DNA of 64,000 nt. It comes from Stentor coeruleus (Eukaryota; Ciliophora; Heterotrichea; Heterotrichida; Stentoridae). Below the pieces are notes generated by a model, which ran no database searches, was not told where the DNA came from, and worked only from the letters and a program-made list of their open reading frames with translations. The translations under genes and the position numbers were made by a program. The stretch covers positions 1 through 64,000 of the forward strand of contig MPUH01000184.1 in assembly GCA_001970955.1 (NCBI GenBank), written 5' to 3'. Below, one piece after another: positions 10,497-21,539 of this stretch. Every line of letters starts with the position of its first letter. Positions within the stretch are counted from its first letter, which is position 1.

Positions 10497-11699
10497 TTTT
10501 ATAAGGAATTTATGGATTTTTGAGTAAATTTTCAGTTAAAAAAGTGAATGGGAAAATTTTATTTGACTAAAAGGCTAGGATAGGTGGGGATTTTGAAGGA
10601 TTGAAAAAGTTGCTTGGATTTTTGGGTATTTTTAAATTTTATTTTATAAGAAATATAACTTTTATTAGTTTTGGAAAATCATACATTGAAGAGAGATTAA
10701 ATAGTGTTGTAAAATATGCTGGGATTGAGGGTTTAATAGATTAAGTTAATTAAAATAATGGATAATTTATTATAGATAAGCCAAGCTAAAGTATAAAGAA
10801 TTATTATAATATTAGTCAAGTTAAATTTTAATCAGTTTTTATATATAAAGGAGATAAAACCTAAAAACTGCTATAATATATACTTTTTTCTTTAAAGTCT
10901 TACATAAAAACCAAACTCTAATCCACATATATTCTAGTAACCCAACAACTTATCTTAAAATTAATCTTATTTCTTATTCTAACAATAAAATCTCTGTAAG
11001 TCTAAAAAAAAAATCCTAAACTATTATTCCTGAATTTTGTTCACAATAATAAACTCAAAATTTTAAAGTTTCTAAACCAAATATCGTATAATATTAATAA
11101 TTATATTGCCTATAGACTTAATATAATAAATTATTAATAGTTCCTTGTATGGGACAAGATTTTTGGAAAAAAATTATTATTATATACTTGTATCATCTAA
11201 TTTTAAAAACTAAAAAACTCATTTTGTTATTTAAAATATCTTGTGTGTCAAATTCCTAAATGATTTTTTAATGAATTTGGATTAATATCATACTAATTTA
11301 CTTTTGCAATTCCAATTATTGGATAATCTGATGATTACAATAAATCTGCTCATCTAGAAAAAAAAAAAAGTTAAAACCAACAGGAGCATTTTACCTGATA
11401 TCCTTATTAAACTTTTGAAAAAAGCCTCCACAAGTAAATATCCTTTAAACTATATCTTTACTAAAAATTCAGCTTGAATCTCCTAATTATGCATTACTTT
11501 ATTTCCTGTGATTAATTCTAAAACCACATAATTTAATAAATCAATTATCTATATAATTACATCACAATTTCTAAAATCATACATAAAAAATAAATATCAT
11601 AAAAACACACTTTTCAAAATACCCCTAAAAACATCAATACAAAATATTAAACTTTTCAAACTTATAAAAATTCTTTTCTAATCTTAAATCTAACTTAAA
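10497..11699. other. Spacer with single skew switch
   Basis: No gene seen. Top strand G-rich to about 10850 and C-rich afterwards. Poly-A runs at 11005-11012 and 11359-11370. No ORF of useful length and no RNA gene recognised. Confidence 0.5.
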
Positions 11700-12773
11700 C
11701 TATTCAACTTCAATTTCATCAGCAGGATCAAATGACCATACTTTAATATAATCAACTTTCAAAGCTGCATCTTCTCCATTCCAAGTTGGTAACCAGGCTC
11801 CTCTATTATTCCAGAAAGAATTAATAGAATGTGGGTCATTATCACTCCATGGTTTATTCCCAACTCCATCAGGGAAATATCCACTAGTTCCTCCAACAGC
11901 TAAGTTAATTGTGAAGAAAAATTCTTGATTAAAAGGTGCGCTATTAGGTTCTCCTACCCAAGGATTATCAAAAACTGATGGGAAATTTCCTCTTTGCCAG
12001 AAGCTTTCAGTTGTAAAATCAACATTAAGGACAATGTTATTTGGGCTATCAATATAAGTATAAAGTTTATCACTGTTCCAATAAAGTCCATATACATGGA
12101 AATCATCTCCAAGTGATGTAGGATTATTATATACTGAATGAGTCATAGGATAACGATTATCAGCCCAATCAGGTCCCCAATGAAGAGTAGAAGCGAATTG
12201 GTTATTTCCTCCAGCATTATAGTTTGGAGAGTTACCTCTTGATTCCATTATATCAATTTCACCTGATGCTGGCCAGTTTCCATACCAATTGTATTTTGGA
12301 AGCATCCATATTGCAGGCCATAACCAATCTCCTTTTGGTAATTTTGCCCTTGTTTCAACTCTGCCGTATTTAAAACTGAAACTTTCTGCTGTTCTTATTC
12401 TAGCTGAACGGATTGGATTGTTATAGTTACCTGAAGCTGCAGCATTACGATCACAGCCATAAAAGTAGTTTCCAGTACATTGATCAGCTATACTACCACC
12501 CCATATATTTACTTCTCCTGATAACATAGTTGAAGTACCGATTGCATTTTCTGTCATGGTTGGCATTATATAAAGTACTCCATTCTTGACATAACTGTTT
12601 GATCTGTTATTTACGTACCATTCGAATTCCCAATTGCCACCACCAGCTAAAGTTAATTCATGTTTCCAACGGCTAAGATCTAGTTGGTTGAAATTCTCTT
12701 CAAAGATTAAGGTCTCTGCATAGACACTTGATACAAAGATGAGCATACAAGCTAAGACTAATGCGTTCGCCAT
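11700..12773 (-). CDS. Secreted GH16 beta-glucanase (laminarinase-like)
   Basis: Glycoside hydrolase family 16 enzyme of 357 aa that should cut internal beta-1,3 (or mixed 1,3-1,4) glucan bonds by a retaining mechanism. The catalytic motif is intact: GEIDIMES with E172 as nucleophile, D174, and E177 as acid/base. Flanking family landmarks are present: WPAIWMLPK upstream, the LHWGPDW strand, FHVYGLYW, FFFTINLAVGG and the closing VDYIKVW. A signal peptide (ANALVLACMLIFVSSVYA) predicts secretion or delivery to food vacuoles. Length fits a single GH16 domain. A role in digesting algal or fungal glucans is inference from the feeding biology of heterotrichs. No neighbour suggests a cluster. Confidence 0.93.
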   Translation of the reverse strand: MANALVLACMLIFVSSVYAETLIFEENFNQLDLSRWKHELTLAGGGNWEFEWYVNNRSNSYVKNGVLYIMPTMTENAIGTSTMLSGEVNIWGGSIADQCTGNYFYGCDRNAAASGNYNNPIRSARIRTAESFSFKYGRVETRAKLPKGDWLWPAIWMLPKYNWYGNWPASGEIDIMESRGNSPNYNAGGNNQFASTLHWGPDWADNRYPMTHSVYNNPTSLGDDFHVYGLYWNSDKLYTYIDSPNNIVLNVDFTTESFWQRGNFPSVFDNPWVGEPNSAPFNQEFFFTINLAVGGTSGYFPDGVGNKPWSDNDPHSINSFWNNRGAWLPTWNGEDAALKVDYIKVWSFDPADEIEVE

Positions 12774-14216
12774 AGTTTAATTTATTCGCCAGGGGTTTTG
12801 GAAGAAAAAATATGAAAGAAATTGTGGAGGTGGAAGGGAAATGGCTAGATTAAAGGAGTATTTGAAGGGAAATGATGCTTGTGATGTAATGAAGAAAGGA
12901 GTTATGATTTGTTATGATAAATTTTTTTTTGTGTTAGAGGGATTGAAAAAAGGAAATTTTTGGCAAGAAAAAAATTTTTTTGCCAGAAGTGGGATGGTTG
13001 AGAGATAAATTTGATTGAAATCAAGAGAATGGATAAAATATCATAAATAAATTGAGGTAGGGTGAAATTGTTCTTTTTAGGATTTAAATCAATTTTTTAC
13101 TTGTAATATCGAAGCTTTTATGGTTTTTAGATTTATTCTTGGTATGAATGATTTTTTGTATGCCGGTTCTGTCGTAGTTAAAGGAGTAGTTTAAAATTTA
13201 CTAATAAACTCCCTGAAAAAAATATATTTATTACAAGCATTTGTTATAAAAACAATTTTAGAAATTGTTGAGTATGGCTATTTGGCTATGAATATTTTAT
13301 AGGTTAACATGAAATTTTCGCAGTTCGCATAAAAAGTTAGAATCTGCTTGATAAGTTTGAAATAAAAGTCTAGAATATCAAAAAAATTACCATATTTGAA
13401 TCTAATAAAAAAAAAGCGTCATCAAAGATAAACTCTTCATCCTAAAGAGGATAATTTTAGCTTTTATCTCTTAAATTGCATGGAGGAGAATAAAGGGAAA
13501 TTGCTTTTATCGTATTTTTTTAAATAAAGTTTTTTGATATATTTTATTATAAACTAAACTGTTTTTAGTAATAAAAGACATATTTGTTAAGTCAATTTGC
13601 TTATTATTTCTAAAATATGAGTCTACTCCATGTGAATTTTACCTTTACATGCATTTTTGGTCAAGCTAAATATATGAATCCGGATAAGTAGATGGATTAT
13701 GTATGAGTCTAATTCATGAATGATGAATGATTTTCCTTATTCTTTTAAGATCTCGTAATTTAACCTTTCATTGTATCGCTTGAAAAATCAGCCCTTTATG
13801 AACCTTTATGCTACACTAAAACTTTGGATTTTATTATATAAACTTAGTTTTACGATTCTTATTCTGCTTTTATGTTGAAAGTAAAGGTTTTTATACAAAT
13901 AAATTAAGGATGGTTGTATAAATATAATATTTTTTTTTAATTTGGCACAACCCATGCATTCATCGCTATAACAGATATTAATTTCTAATATTTTTATTCA
14001 CATAAGTAGTTAAAGTGTTTCAATTTCTACCGAATAATTCTAAAATTCTTGTATTTTTCCATTCTTATCCTCAAAAGTAGGTTCTTTATTTTTAAATATA
14101 ATATATAAACTATACCCAAAATATCATCAATCTTATAAGATAATAAGCCTAATTTTTCCTTATTAAAATCATATTATTACATTTATAAAACAAAATATTA
14201 TAATCCTAATACATAT
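12774..14216. other. Long spacer, nothing identified
   Basis: Top strand G-rich to about 13080 and C-rich from about 14000, as elsewhere. The middle (about 13100-13960) is skew-neutral with a few short open frames (for example a 31-residue one ending near 13527) and could be an unrecognised old insertion. No RNA gene or transposase motif was recognised. Confidence 0.4.
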
Positions 14217-15629
14217 CTAATTATTTATTTTTATTCTTCTTCTTCTTAAAACCCTTCTCCACCATCGCTGTATAAACACAACTGCCTCTTTAATCCCTTT
14301 ATACAAACTCTGTATTTGATATTTTCTAACATTTTTCTGGATTTTTATAACATTTTCTTGGATTTTTAAATACTTTTTCCTTTGAATCCACATTCTCACA
14401 TGTTTTTGAATAAAAATAATACATGCCTGTATGGAAAACTTGTGGGCATTTTGCTTTTTACTAGGATTTTTTTTCATGTTTTTCGATTTTTTTAACTGTT
14501 TCTTTTTTTCTTGTAAGCTCTTCAGTTTATCCAAAGCTTTTTTCGCATCATTTTGAGCTTTTTCGAGCTCAAATTGATATTTAAGAGTTTTAAGTTTCTG
14601 TTTCGCCTTGTATCTTCTCCAATTTTTCTGTATAATCACAGCTGCATTATAAACCGCTGAGGTAAAATTGCTTGAATTATTTATATCAGTTTGTATAGAT
14701 TTACTATACTGAGACTTCCTATCATTATCACTAGTCAAAAGTCTATCTGTAATACTTCCTCTACCTTTCTGACTCCTTCTTGTATTCTTCTGACTCTTTG
14801 GGCTTTTTTCCCCATAAACAGGTACAGTATTTTTCCCCCCAAATCCAATTTTTATACTGAAATTCTGATCTCTATCAAACATCGGCTGTAATCTTTCCCC
14901 TGTTAAAAACCTATATTTTTTTATATCATTTCTAGCCATAGAAGTACTTCTTCTTGTTGAGATCTGAGATGTTTGTATTTGTCTAGGTTCTATTTCTCTA
15001 GGTTTACAAAAAGCACTTCTTAATGGTGAGATAATCACCATAGACTTTTTCTTATAAACTGAAGCTAAAGATCCTTTCAAACTTATAGTTAAAGGATGAA
15101 TTTCACCTAGTTTATCAACAGCTAGATCAAGAGCTTTAGTAAAAACTCCACAAGCTTGAGAATATTGAGCTAAATATTCATATTCAATCCCTACATTATG
15201 ATAAGCTACAAGTAAAGTTGTTAATAAACTTGGGTCTTCAAGATATTTACTTGTAAATAAGTTTAAAGCTATTAATGCATGGGATAATGCACTTTCATGG
15301 TTTCCTGTTTGAGAGACTATTGCGCATATATTTAAATGAGTTCCCCCTAATTGATGTACGTCTATAGGAGGTTTTGTTAAGATTTCTAAAGCTTTTCTTA
15401 GAAAGTTTTGGGCTATAGCGAGATTGCCGGTCCTTCTGTAATAACAGCCGAAATTATTTAAGGTTATTCCATAGAGTTTGCTTAAATGATCGAATTTGCC
15501 TGAGTTGGTTAGGATGGATTCTGCTTTACTTAGATGGGATAAGCAAAGGTCGAATTCTTGTTGGCGTAAAAAGTCCATAGCTTGGCGATTGTGTGACATG
15601 ATTTTCATTTCGATTATCTTCTGGGACAT
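14217..15629 (-). CDS. TPR and IQ-motif protein
   Basis: Protein of 470 aa. Residues about 1-190 are tetratricopeptide helices (for example LYGITLNNFGCYYRRTGNLA). A low-complexity basic linker covers about 200-325. From about 330 there are four IQ-type calmodulin-binding motifs: VIIQKNWRRYKAKQ, IFIQKHVRMWIQRKK, IKIQKNVRKYQ and VFIQRWWRRVLRRR, with a Lys-rich coiled coil between the first two. Predicted to be a scaffold binding calmodulin or centrin-like light chains; TPR-IQ proteins are common in ciliate cortex and cilia, but the partner here is unknown. Start at 15629 begins MSQKIIEMKIM. A TTG-opened overlapping frame upstream is not used. Confidence 0.8.
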   Translation of the reverse strand: MSQKIIEMKIMSHNRQAMDFLRQQEFDLCLSHLSKAESILTNSGKFDHLSKLYGITLNNFGCYYRRTGNLAIAQNFLRKALEILTKPPIDVHQLGGTHLNICAIVSQTGNHESALSHALIALNLFTSKYLEDPSLLTTLLVAYHNVGIEYEYLAQYSQACGVFTKALDLAVDKLGEIHPLTISLKGSLASVYKKKSMVIISPLRSAFCKPREIEPRQIQTSQISTRRSTSMARNDIKKYRFLTGERLQPMFDRDQNFSIKIGFGGKNTVPVYGEKSPKSQKNTRRSQKGRGSITDRLLTSDNDRKSQYSKSIQTDINNSSNFTSAVYNAAVIIQKNWRRYKAKQKLKTLKYQFELEKAQNDAKKALDKLKSLQEKKKQLKKSKNMKKNPSKKQNAHKFSIQACIIFIQKHVRMWIQRKKYLKIQENVIKIQKNVRKYQIQSLYKGIKEAVVFIQRWWRRVLRRRRIKINN

Positions 15630-16484
15630 TAGGATGTGATATTGATATTATAATATTGATTAAGGGAAGAATAATTTGATAGTTATAATTTTTAAGGTGT
15701 GAGTTTTTAATATAAGCGGATTGTTTAGAAAAAAAGATTTTTATTAAGATACTATAGCATTTTTTGTCGCCCATGATAATGATTAAAAGTTTTTAAATAG
15801 TTAAGTGAAGATATTTATTTAGATAATATTCTCAAATATATTCTTTTTTTGATATAATAGTTTTTAGGTTGGAAAAGATGATATATATTTTGTTTATAGT
15901 GTTAGAATTATAAGATTTAATTAGAATCAAATATGATAAGATATAATAATATTATTTGGTATGATTTGCAAATTAAAGTTATGCTCTAAAAATGTGATGA
16001 CTTAGGGTTTTGAGGCTTGAGAAAACTTTAGTAATGAAAGTTGCTATTGAAATTTTGTTATAATTATTTACTGTATTACATGATTATGCATTATATACAA
16101 ATTAAATGGGCTAACTTTTTTGTAATAAATTTTATGAATCACTATAATTTCACAAACAAATGTTTTTAAAACTAGATTATTTATATAAAAATCTCATCTT
16201 AAAATCCTATGCTATCATATTTAAAATCATACAAACCAATCCTTAAAATATATCATCCTACCAAATTTTATCATTCCTAAATCTTCTTAATTTCCTTATT
16301 TTCTCCATAAATCCTTCACCAAAATTCCTTTAATCATTCTTACACAAAAATCCTTTAAATCCTTAAACTATTTCATAATCCTACAACTCTTAATAAACTT
16401 TCCCATAAATATCCCAATCACTATTCACTCCAAAAAAAAACCCTTCATAAAATTTCCTTTAAGTTTTTAAGCATATTAATATAA
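15630..16484. other. Divergent promoter spacer
   Basis: Lies between two divergent start codons. Top strand G-rich on the left and extremely C-rich on the right (17 C, no G in 16261-16320), with the change near 16120. No ORF or RNA gene seen. The SNF1 start is immediately preceded by attaatataa. Confidence 0.5.
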
Positions 16485-17936
16485 ATGCACTCTATAGTTC
16501 GAAGTTCACATGAAGAAGTCCCTGCAAAACAAGGTTTCATCATCGGCTCATACGAAATCGGTAAGACAATAGGCGAAGGGACATTTGGAAAAGTAAAGCT
16601 TGGAGTTCATATAAAAACCCAAGAAAAAGTTGCAATCAAAGTCCTAGAAAAAGAAAGGATTTGCGATGTTTCTGATGTAGAACGAGTATCAAGAGAAATA
16701 CATATCCTTAAACTTATCAGACATCCAAACATTATCCAATTATATGAAATCATAGAAACCCCAAAGAAACTATACCTTATTATGGAATACGCCAGTGGTG
16801 GTGAACTGTTTGACTATATTGTTAAACATAACAAACTATCTGAGCATGAGTCTTGCGTATTTTTCCAACAAATCATATCAGGAATCGAGTATATTCACAA
16901 ACTACACATAGTCCACAGGGATTTAAAGCCAGAAAACTTGTTGTTAGATGAAAAAAACAATATTAAAATCGTCGACTTTGGTCTAAGTAACACCTACAAA
17001 CCTGATGAAACGTTAAAAACAGCCTGTGGTAGTCCTTGTTATGCAGCACCAGAAATGATCGCAGGCAAACGTTATAAAGGTATAGAAGTTGATATATGGT
17101 CAGCAGGGGTGATACTCTTTGCCATGATTTGTGGGTATTTGCCATTTGAAGATTCCAACACTTCTCAACTATATAAAAAAATCCTTGCTGGCGACTATAC
17201 TTTTCCTAAATTTATATCAAAAGATGCTAAAGAGTTCCTAAAAAGTATCCTCAACATAAACCCAGAAGATCGTTTTACTATCAGTAGTATCCGTGGACAT
17301 ATTTGGTACCAGCAAATAAATGAAGAACCTAAACCAGGAATTCAAATAGGTTATGATCATATAAAAGTAGACCCTTCAGTTCTTCTTCAATTACGTAACT
17401 ACAATTACGATCTAGACTATAGTAAAAAATGCTTAGAAGCTGATAAGCATAATGAAGTGACAACTTGTTATTATTTATTATTAAAAAGGCATATATTAAA
17501 CGGTGGGTCTATAAATATTGAAGCCCCTCCTCTTCCAAATAAAAAATTCCTTTTAAGTGCTTTACCAGGAGCATATGGAAACACTGATTTACTTTCAATG
17601 ATAAAAAACCCTAAAAAAAGAAAAGCAGAAAGCACAGGAGGAACTGATTCTAATGAAAAATATAGACATGAAGATAAAATGTTCTCAAGAACTAGACATG
17701 AACGGAATATTAGCGTTGAACCTCCTAAACGTTTTTATTCGTTATCACCTAATGGAAGAATGAAAAAACCTAAACCAATGACCAGGCCGAAAGCAGCAAC
17801 ACCAAGACCTCCGAATATATATAAAGTGACGCATATGAAATTCAGAAATAATCCTTTAAGAATGGCTGAAATAAGCCCGATTTATTTTCCTAATTACAGG
17901 GCTAAGGGTAATAGGAAAAGCTCGAAAAACACGTAA
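16485..17936 (+). CDS. SNF1/AMPK-type serine/threonine kinase
   Basis: AMPK/SNF1 alpha-like energy-sensing kinase, 483 aa. Kinase domain about residues 23-276: glycine loop GEGTFGKV, VAIK with K52, catalytic HRDLKPEN, DFG, APE. The activation loop LKTACGSPCYAAPE carries T179, the site LKB1-type kinases phosphorylate in this family. Residues about 290-345 form a UBA-like autoinhibitory region (VLLQLRNYNYDLDYSKKCLE), followed by a basic low-complexity tail with many S/T-P sites. It lacks an obvious C-terminal beta/gamma-binding domain, so it may be an AMPK-related kinase rather than the true heterotrimer subunit. It converges on the ankyrin-DHHC gene, with stops 31 bp apart. Confidence 0.9.
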   Translation: MHSIVRSSHEEVPAKQGFIIGSYEIGKTIGEGTFGKVKLGVHIKTQEKVAIKVLEKERICDVSDVERVSREIHILKLIRHPNIIQLYEIIETPKKLYLIMEYASGGELFDYIVKHNKLSEHESCVFFQQIISGIEYIHKLHIVHRDLKPENLLLDEKNNIKIVDFGLSNTYKPDETLKTACGSPCYAAPEMIAGKRYKGIEVDIWSAGVILFAMICGYLPFEDSNTSQLYKKILAGDYTFPKFISKDAKEFLKSILNINPEDRFTISSIRGHIWYQQINEEPKPGIQIGYDHIKVDPSVLLQLRNYNYDLDYSKKCLEADKHNEVTTCYYLLLKRHILNGGSINIEAPPLPNKKFLLSALPGAYGNTDLLSMIKNPKKRKAESTGGTDSNEKYRHEDKMFSRTRHERNISVEPPKRFYSLSPNGRMKKPKPMTRPKAATPRPPNIYKVTHMKFRNNPLRMAEISPIYFPNYRAKGNRKSSKNT

Positions 17937-17967
17937 AAGGAATAGATTTGTAATAAAATTATGTTAT

Positions 17968-19614
17968 TTATTCAGCTGATAGCATTTCGACAGCTTTATC
18001 TGATGATCCATAACAGCAGTATTTGGATTTTTTATTTGAGGAGACTGATATTGTTATGTTTGTGGCAAAAGCTTCACCACCATGCTCTTCTGAACTATGG
18101 ATCATGGTCATCGACGGCATGGAAGAGTTCATTGTTTTGGAACTGGCTTTAGAGCTTTTGTTGTAAGCGAACCTTTCATGAGTGGTTGTTTTTTTTATTA
18201 TGTTGGTTACTTGGATAAATGCAACTGGGAATGCGAAAAGGAAACTGATAAAACTTATACCACTGATAATCAGAGCAGCTTCTGGTCTATATTTATCAAC
18301 TGAAAAAAACTTGCTTGAAGGTGGGCCGAATAAATCTAAATAGTCCAAAACCCCAACTACAGCATTGTATAGAAAATCAATACAGATGAAAATAATAAAA
18401 ACAACAAAAAGTTTATGGTTGCCTTTGCCTACACAGTTACGGATCCAAGGACAATGATGGTCATATTTCTATATAAAAAATACTTTAACACAACGGTTAC
18501 AATAAGGACAATGACGAGCTTTTGGGGGTTTTCGAGTTTCGCAAAACGGACACACAAATTCAGCTTGATAAGTTTGATACAAAAACACCATTGTTTCCTT
18601 TCGTCGAAAATGGACAAAACCTGGATTGCTATGACTGACCATCATAAATGTTATTGTGCTGAACAAAAATATCATCAGCGAAATTATAGAGAACTCAATA
18701 TCCAAATGAGGTATGACAAAAAGTATAACCAGTATGTATCTTAATATAAATAATATGACAAAAAAAGCATAAAGCTTGTATGAGTTTTTAACTGGTTTGA
18801 TAGGGTGTTTAAAAGGGTTGATCCTAGCCAAAATACTAGGATTTGCCTATATAATCCTTACAAGTATTTTTAAAACATCAGTATTTCCCTGTCTATTCGC
18901 AACAGTATAAGGGTTTTCCCCTAAGCTATTCAAAGATTTCCTATTAGCTCCAGCAAAAAGTAAAGCTCGACAGACACCATAATTTCCAGAAAATGCAGCT
19001 AAATGTAAAGGAGTATTTTCATCATTATCTATAGCATTTGCATCACATTTCCATGCTACTAAAGATAAGACAACATATTCATTACCAAATTTAGCTGCTA
19101 AATGAAGAGGTGTCATACCATTTGAATCTTTTTCTTGTATATTTACCCCAACTTCATATTTCAAATAAGCTAAAATCGGCATTGATCCTTGTATACTAAC
19201 CATATGCCCAATTGATTGATCTTTTGAAGTTTTAGTTTCTGTATCCCCACCCATTCTAATATACTCTTTAGTTAGTTTCTATATAAAATTCACCAGTTTT
19301 CCTGATTTCACAGCAAGATGTAAAGGAGTAAATTTTTCTTCAATTGTTTGAGAATTCATGAGGAATTTAAGGCTTTCTGGTGCATTTTCACCATAGCGCT
19401 TATAGAAAAAAGAAATAGTTATTTCTAGGAATTCTACAAGAAGTTTTTCTTGGATTATAGATTTGGCGAATTCATGGAAAATGTTTGACTTGCTTTGGTC
19501 TTGTAAACTACCAATTTCGACGTTTGACTTTTGCAGAGTGTCTTTAAAAGACTGGGTATCTAAGGTTTGGAGGGCTATTACAAGATCAGCTTCAAGATCG
19601 TTGCCGTCTGACAT
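17968..19614 (-). CDS. Ankyrin-repeat DHHC palmitoyltransferase (three introns)
   Basis: Predicted 533-aa S-palmitoyltransferase of the ankyrin-DHHC class (HIP14/ZDHHC17, Akr1 type). Ankyrin repeats at about residues 97-225 ([35 protein letters not shown]), two membrane helices (about 265-320), the Cys-rich DHHC domain (about 340-390: [18 protein letters not shown], then [14 protein letters not shown]), two more helices and an S/K-rich tail. The catalytic DHHC is intact only after splicing, because the third intron falls six codons after CPYC. All three introns are 15 nt and phase 0: 19279-19293 (GTGAATTTTATATAG), 18847-18861 (GTAAGGATTATATAG), 18469-18483 (GTATTTTTTATATAG). Unspliced, the gene looks like four unrelated ORFs. 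These enzymes usually act at the Golgi. Confidence 0.93.
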
Positions 19615-19757
19615 ATAAATATTATATTTTATGTTTTTTTATTATTAGAAATCATAGTCCACTAAGAATTTTGTGTATAAAAAATGATTTTTTCGATATT
19701 TATGATGATTTTTATAGACTTTTAGAGTTTATTTTAAAAACCATAAGACTTTTTATA

Positions 19758-21092
19758 TTAAAATCTTAGTTTGTCTTTTATAACCCACAAGTGATCAATA
19801 ACAGTCTGTCTTCCTGAGCTGTATTGCTGATAATAAACATGAGTTTTATTGAAAACTTGGAGTTTCCCATAGCCATAAGCTTCTGTTGCGAAAATTGACC
19901 AGTTTTGAGGAGTTTTCGATATAGGATCGTTATGAAGCTCGATATTCCCCGCATTGCCATTTGTTATATAAATAGTCGCCTTAGGGTTTACATGTTTATG
20001 TTCATCATCATAATCACCTTTAACTGTATGATTTTTATATATCGGGGAATTTCTCTCATACTGATGAACATGAGCTTGGAAAAACAAATCAACTCCTTCT
20101 TGATAAAGCAAATCTTCAAGATACCTTCTAAGTATTATCGAATCCACTCCACAGTCAGAATTTGCTTGTTTATAAGGTAACGTCCAATCTACTGAGCAAT
20201 ACAAATTCCTATGTGTCAAAGCAATAATCCAAGGTCTTTCATCACGATTTTCATTAGCTTTTTTCAAATCATTTTTCAGCCAGTTTATCTCAGTATAAAT
20301 TTCTGGAGCTTTATCATCATCAACTATAACTTCAGTGTTTAACATAATAAAATGAGCCCGTCCTAAATCAAATGAAAAAAAGTATCCTGTTCCTTGATTT
20401 GCTTCATTTATAGGCATATTGAATCTTTTTTTAAAATGCGTATAATTATCAGGATGTTCATGATTACCTGGAATTGCCATATAAGGAATTCTAGCAGATA
20501 TAGGTTGAATCATATTAAGATATGAATCTCCTACCATACCTTCAAGGTCTTGAAGATCATAAGCTAAATCTCCAGCATGAAGAATTCCATCTATTTGATC
20601 TAAAGTTATTTGTTTGAGAATTAAGTTTTTCGACATTTGGCCAACTGTACCTCCACCCCAATCTGCTACTAAAAGCATGTCGATTGGGTCGAAATTTTTT
20701 GACCCTGGGCTTAAGCCTCTGAATTGATATGTTTCACTCCATCCATAATATGAACCTGCATAGTATTCATAAATACAGTCTGAAGAAATTGTTATTGTTA
20801 CTGTGTGGATGAATTCAAGTCTTATAAACATGTCACCTGCATCAAAAAGTTTGTATGATGCTTGTTTTGATGACCAATCTGAAGATTCTTTACAGAAAAG
20901 GCTTCTGTAATATATACTTGTTGATAGAGGAAGGTAAGTCACCCAAGTTATACGCATTTCATTTGCATTCTCGGTCCATGATAGATGGATTTGCTCTGGA
21001 ATTGCATAACCTGCTGAACATAGGCTGATCTGGAGAAGGAGTATCCCTAAAACCATTATTTTGTATAAAAAATTAGAGTTTAATGTAGGCAT
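19758..21092 (-). CDS. Purple acid phosphatase (secreted metallophosphatase)
   Basis: Protein of 444 aa with an N-terminal hydrophobic signal (about residues 9-28, ending CSAGYA), a fibronectin-like N-domain (about 30-130) and a calcineurin-type metallophosphoesterase domain. Metal-ligand blocks appear in order: LLVADWGG, LHAGDLAYD, AIPGNHEH, ALTHRNLYC and FFQAHVHQYER. The first block has DWGG where plant and animal enzymes have DxG; the others are near canonical. The final His-x-His and YER match the purple acid phosphatase family. It probably releases phosphate in lysosomes, food vacuoles or outside the cell. Length is typical of the plant/animal PAP family. Confidence 0.92.
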   Translation of the reverse strand: MPTLNSNFLYKIMVLGILLLQISLCSAGYAIPEQIHLSWTENANEMRITWVTYLPLSTSIYYRSLFCKESSDWSSKQASYKLFDAGDMFIRLEFIHTVTITISSDCIYEYYAGSYYGWSETYQFRGLSPGSKNFDPIDMLLVADWGGGTVGQMSKNLILKQITLDQIDGILHAGDLAYDLQDLEGMVGDSYLNMIQPISARIPYMAIPGNHEHPDNYTHFKKRFNMPINEANQGTGYFFSFDLGRAHFIMLNTEVIVDDDKAPEIYTEINWLKNDLKKANENRDERPWIIALTHRNLYCSVDWTLPYKQANSDCGVDSIILRRYLEDLLYQEGVDLFFQAHVHQYERNSPIYKNHTVKGDYDDEHKHVNPKATIYITNGNAGNIELHNDPISKTPQNWSIFATEAYGYGKLQVFNKTHVYYQQYSSGRQTVIDHLWVIKDKLRF

Positions 21093-21539
21093 TTTGCAAT
21101 ATAGGAAAATAAGTGCCTGTTGAATTTGTTGAATTAGTTTTTTGTGAAAAAGATTAGTTTTAAGACTATCTTTGATGTTGTAGTAAAAAATTATAGCTTG
21201 TAATTTTTTTACTATGGAGGAGTTAATGATTGTTAAGGAAATTTCTATTTAACCCTTTCAATTTGGATTTTTTTCAGTAATTGCAAAAGATTTATTATAA
21301 GGCAGAGTTTAGAATGCGTTGAGGGGAATTCATTGAAGTAATAATATTTACTGATGGAACTTAATAAATAGGATTTTAAAGTATTTCTAATATGTGAATA
21401 AATTATTGGTTTTTGTATAGATGATTATTTTATAAAAAAGGAAGAATTAAACTCTTTGATATAATAAATATTAAACTATTGAAACTATTAAATACTCAGT
21501 TAAGTTATTGGCTTCAAAAAAGCAATCTGTATACAAATG
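21093..21539. other. Spacer left of the minus-strand piggyBac relic
   Basis: No gene recognised. A plus-strand frame from 21479 is an antisense shadow of the relic and lacks any family resemblance. Confidence 0.4.
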
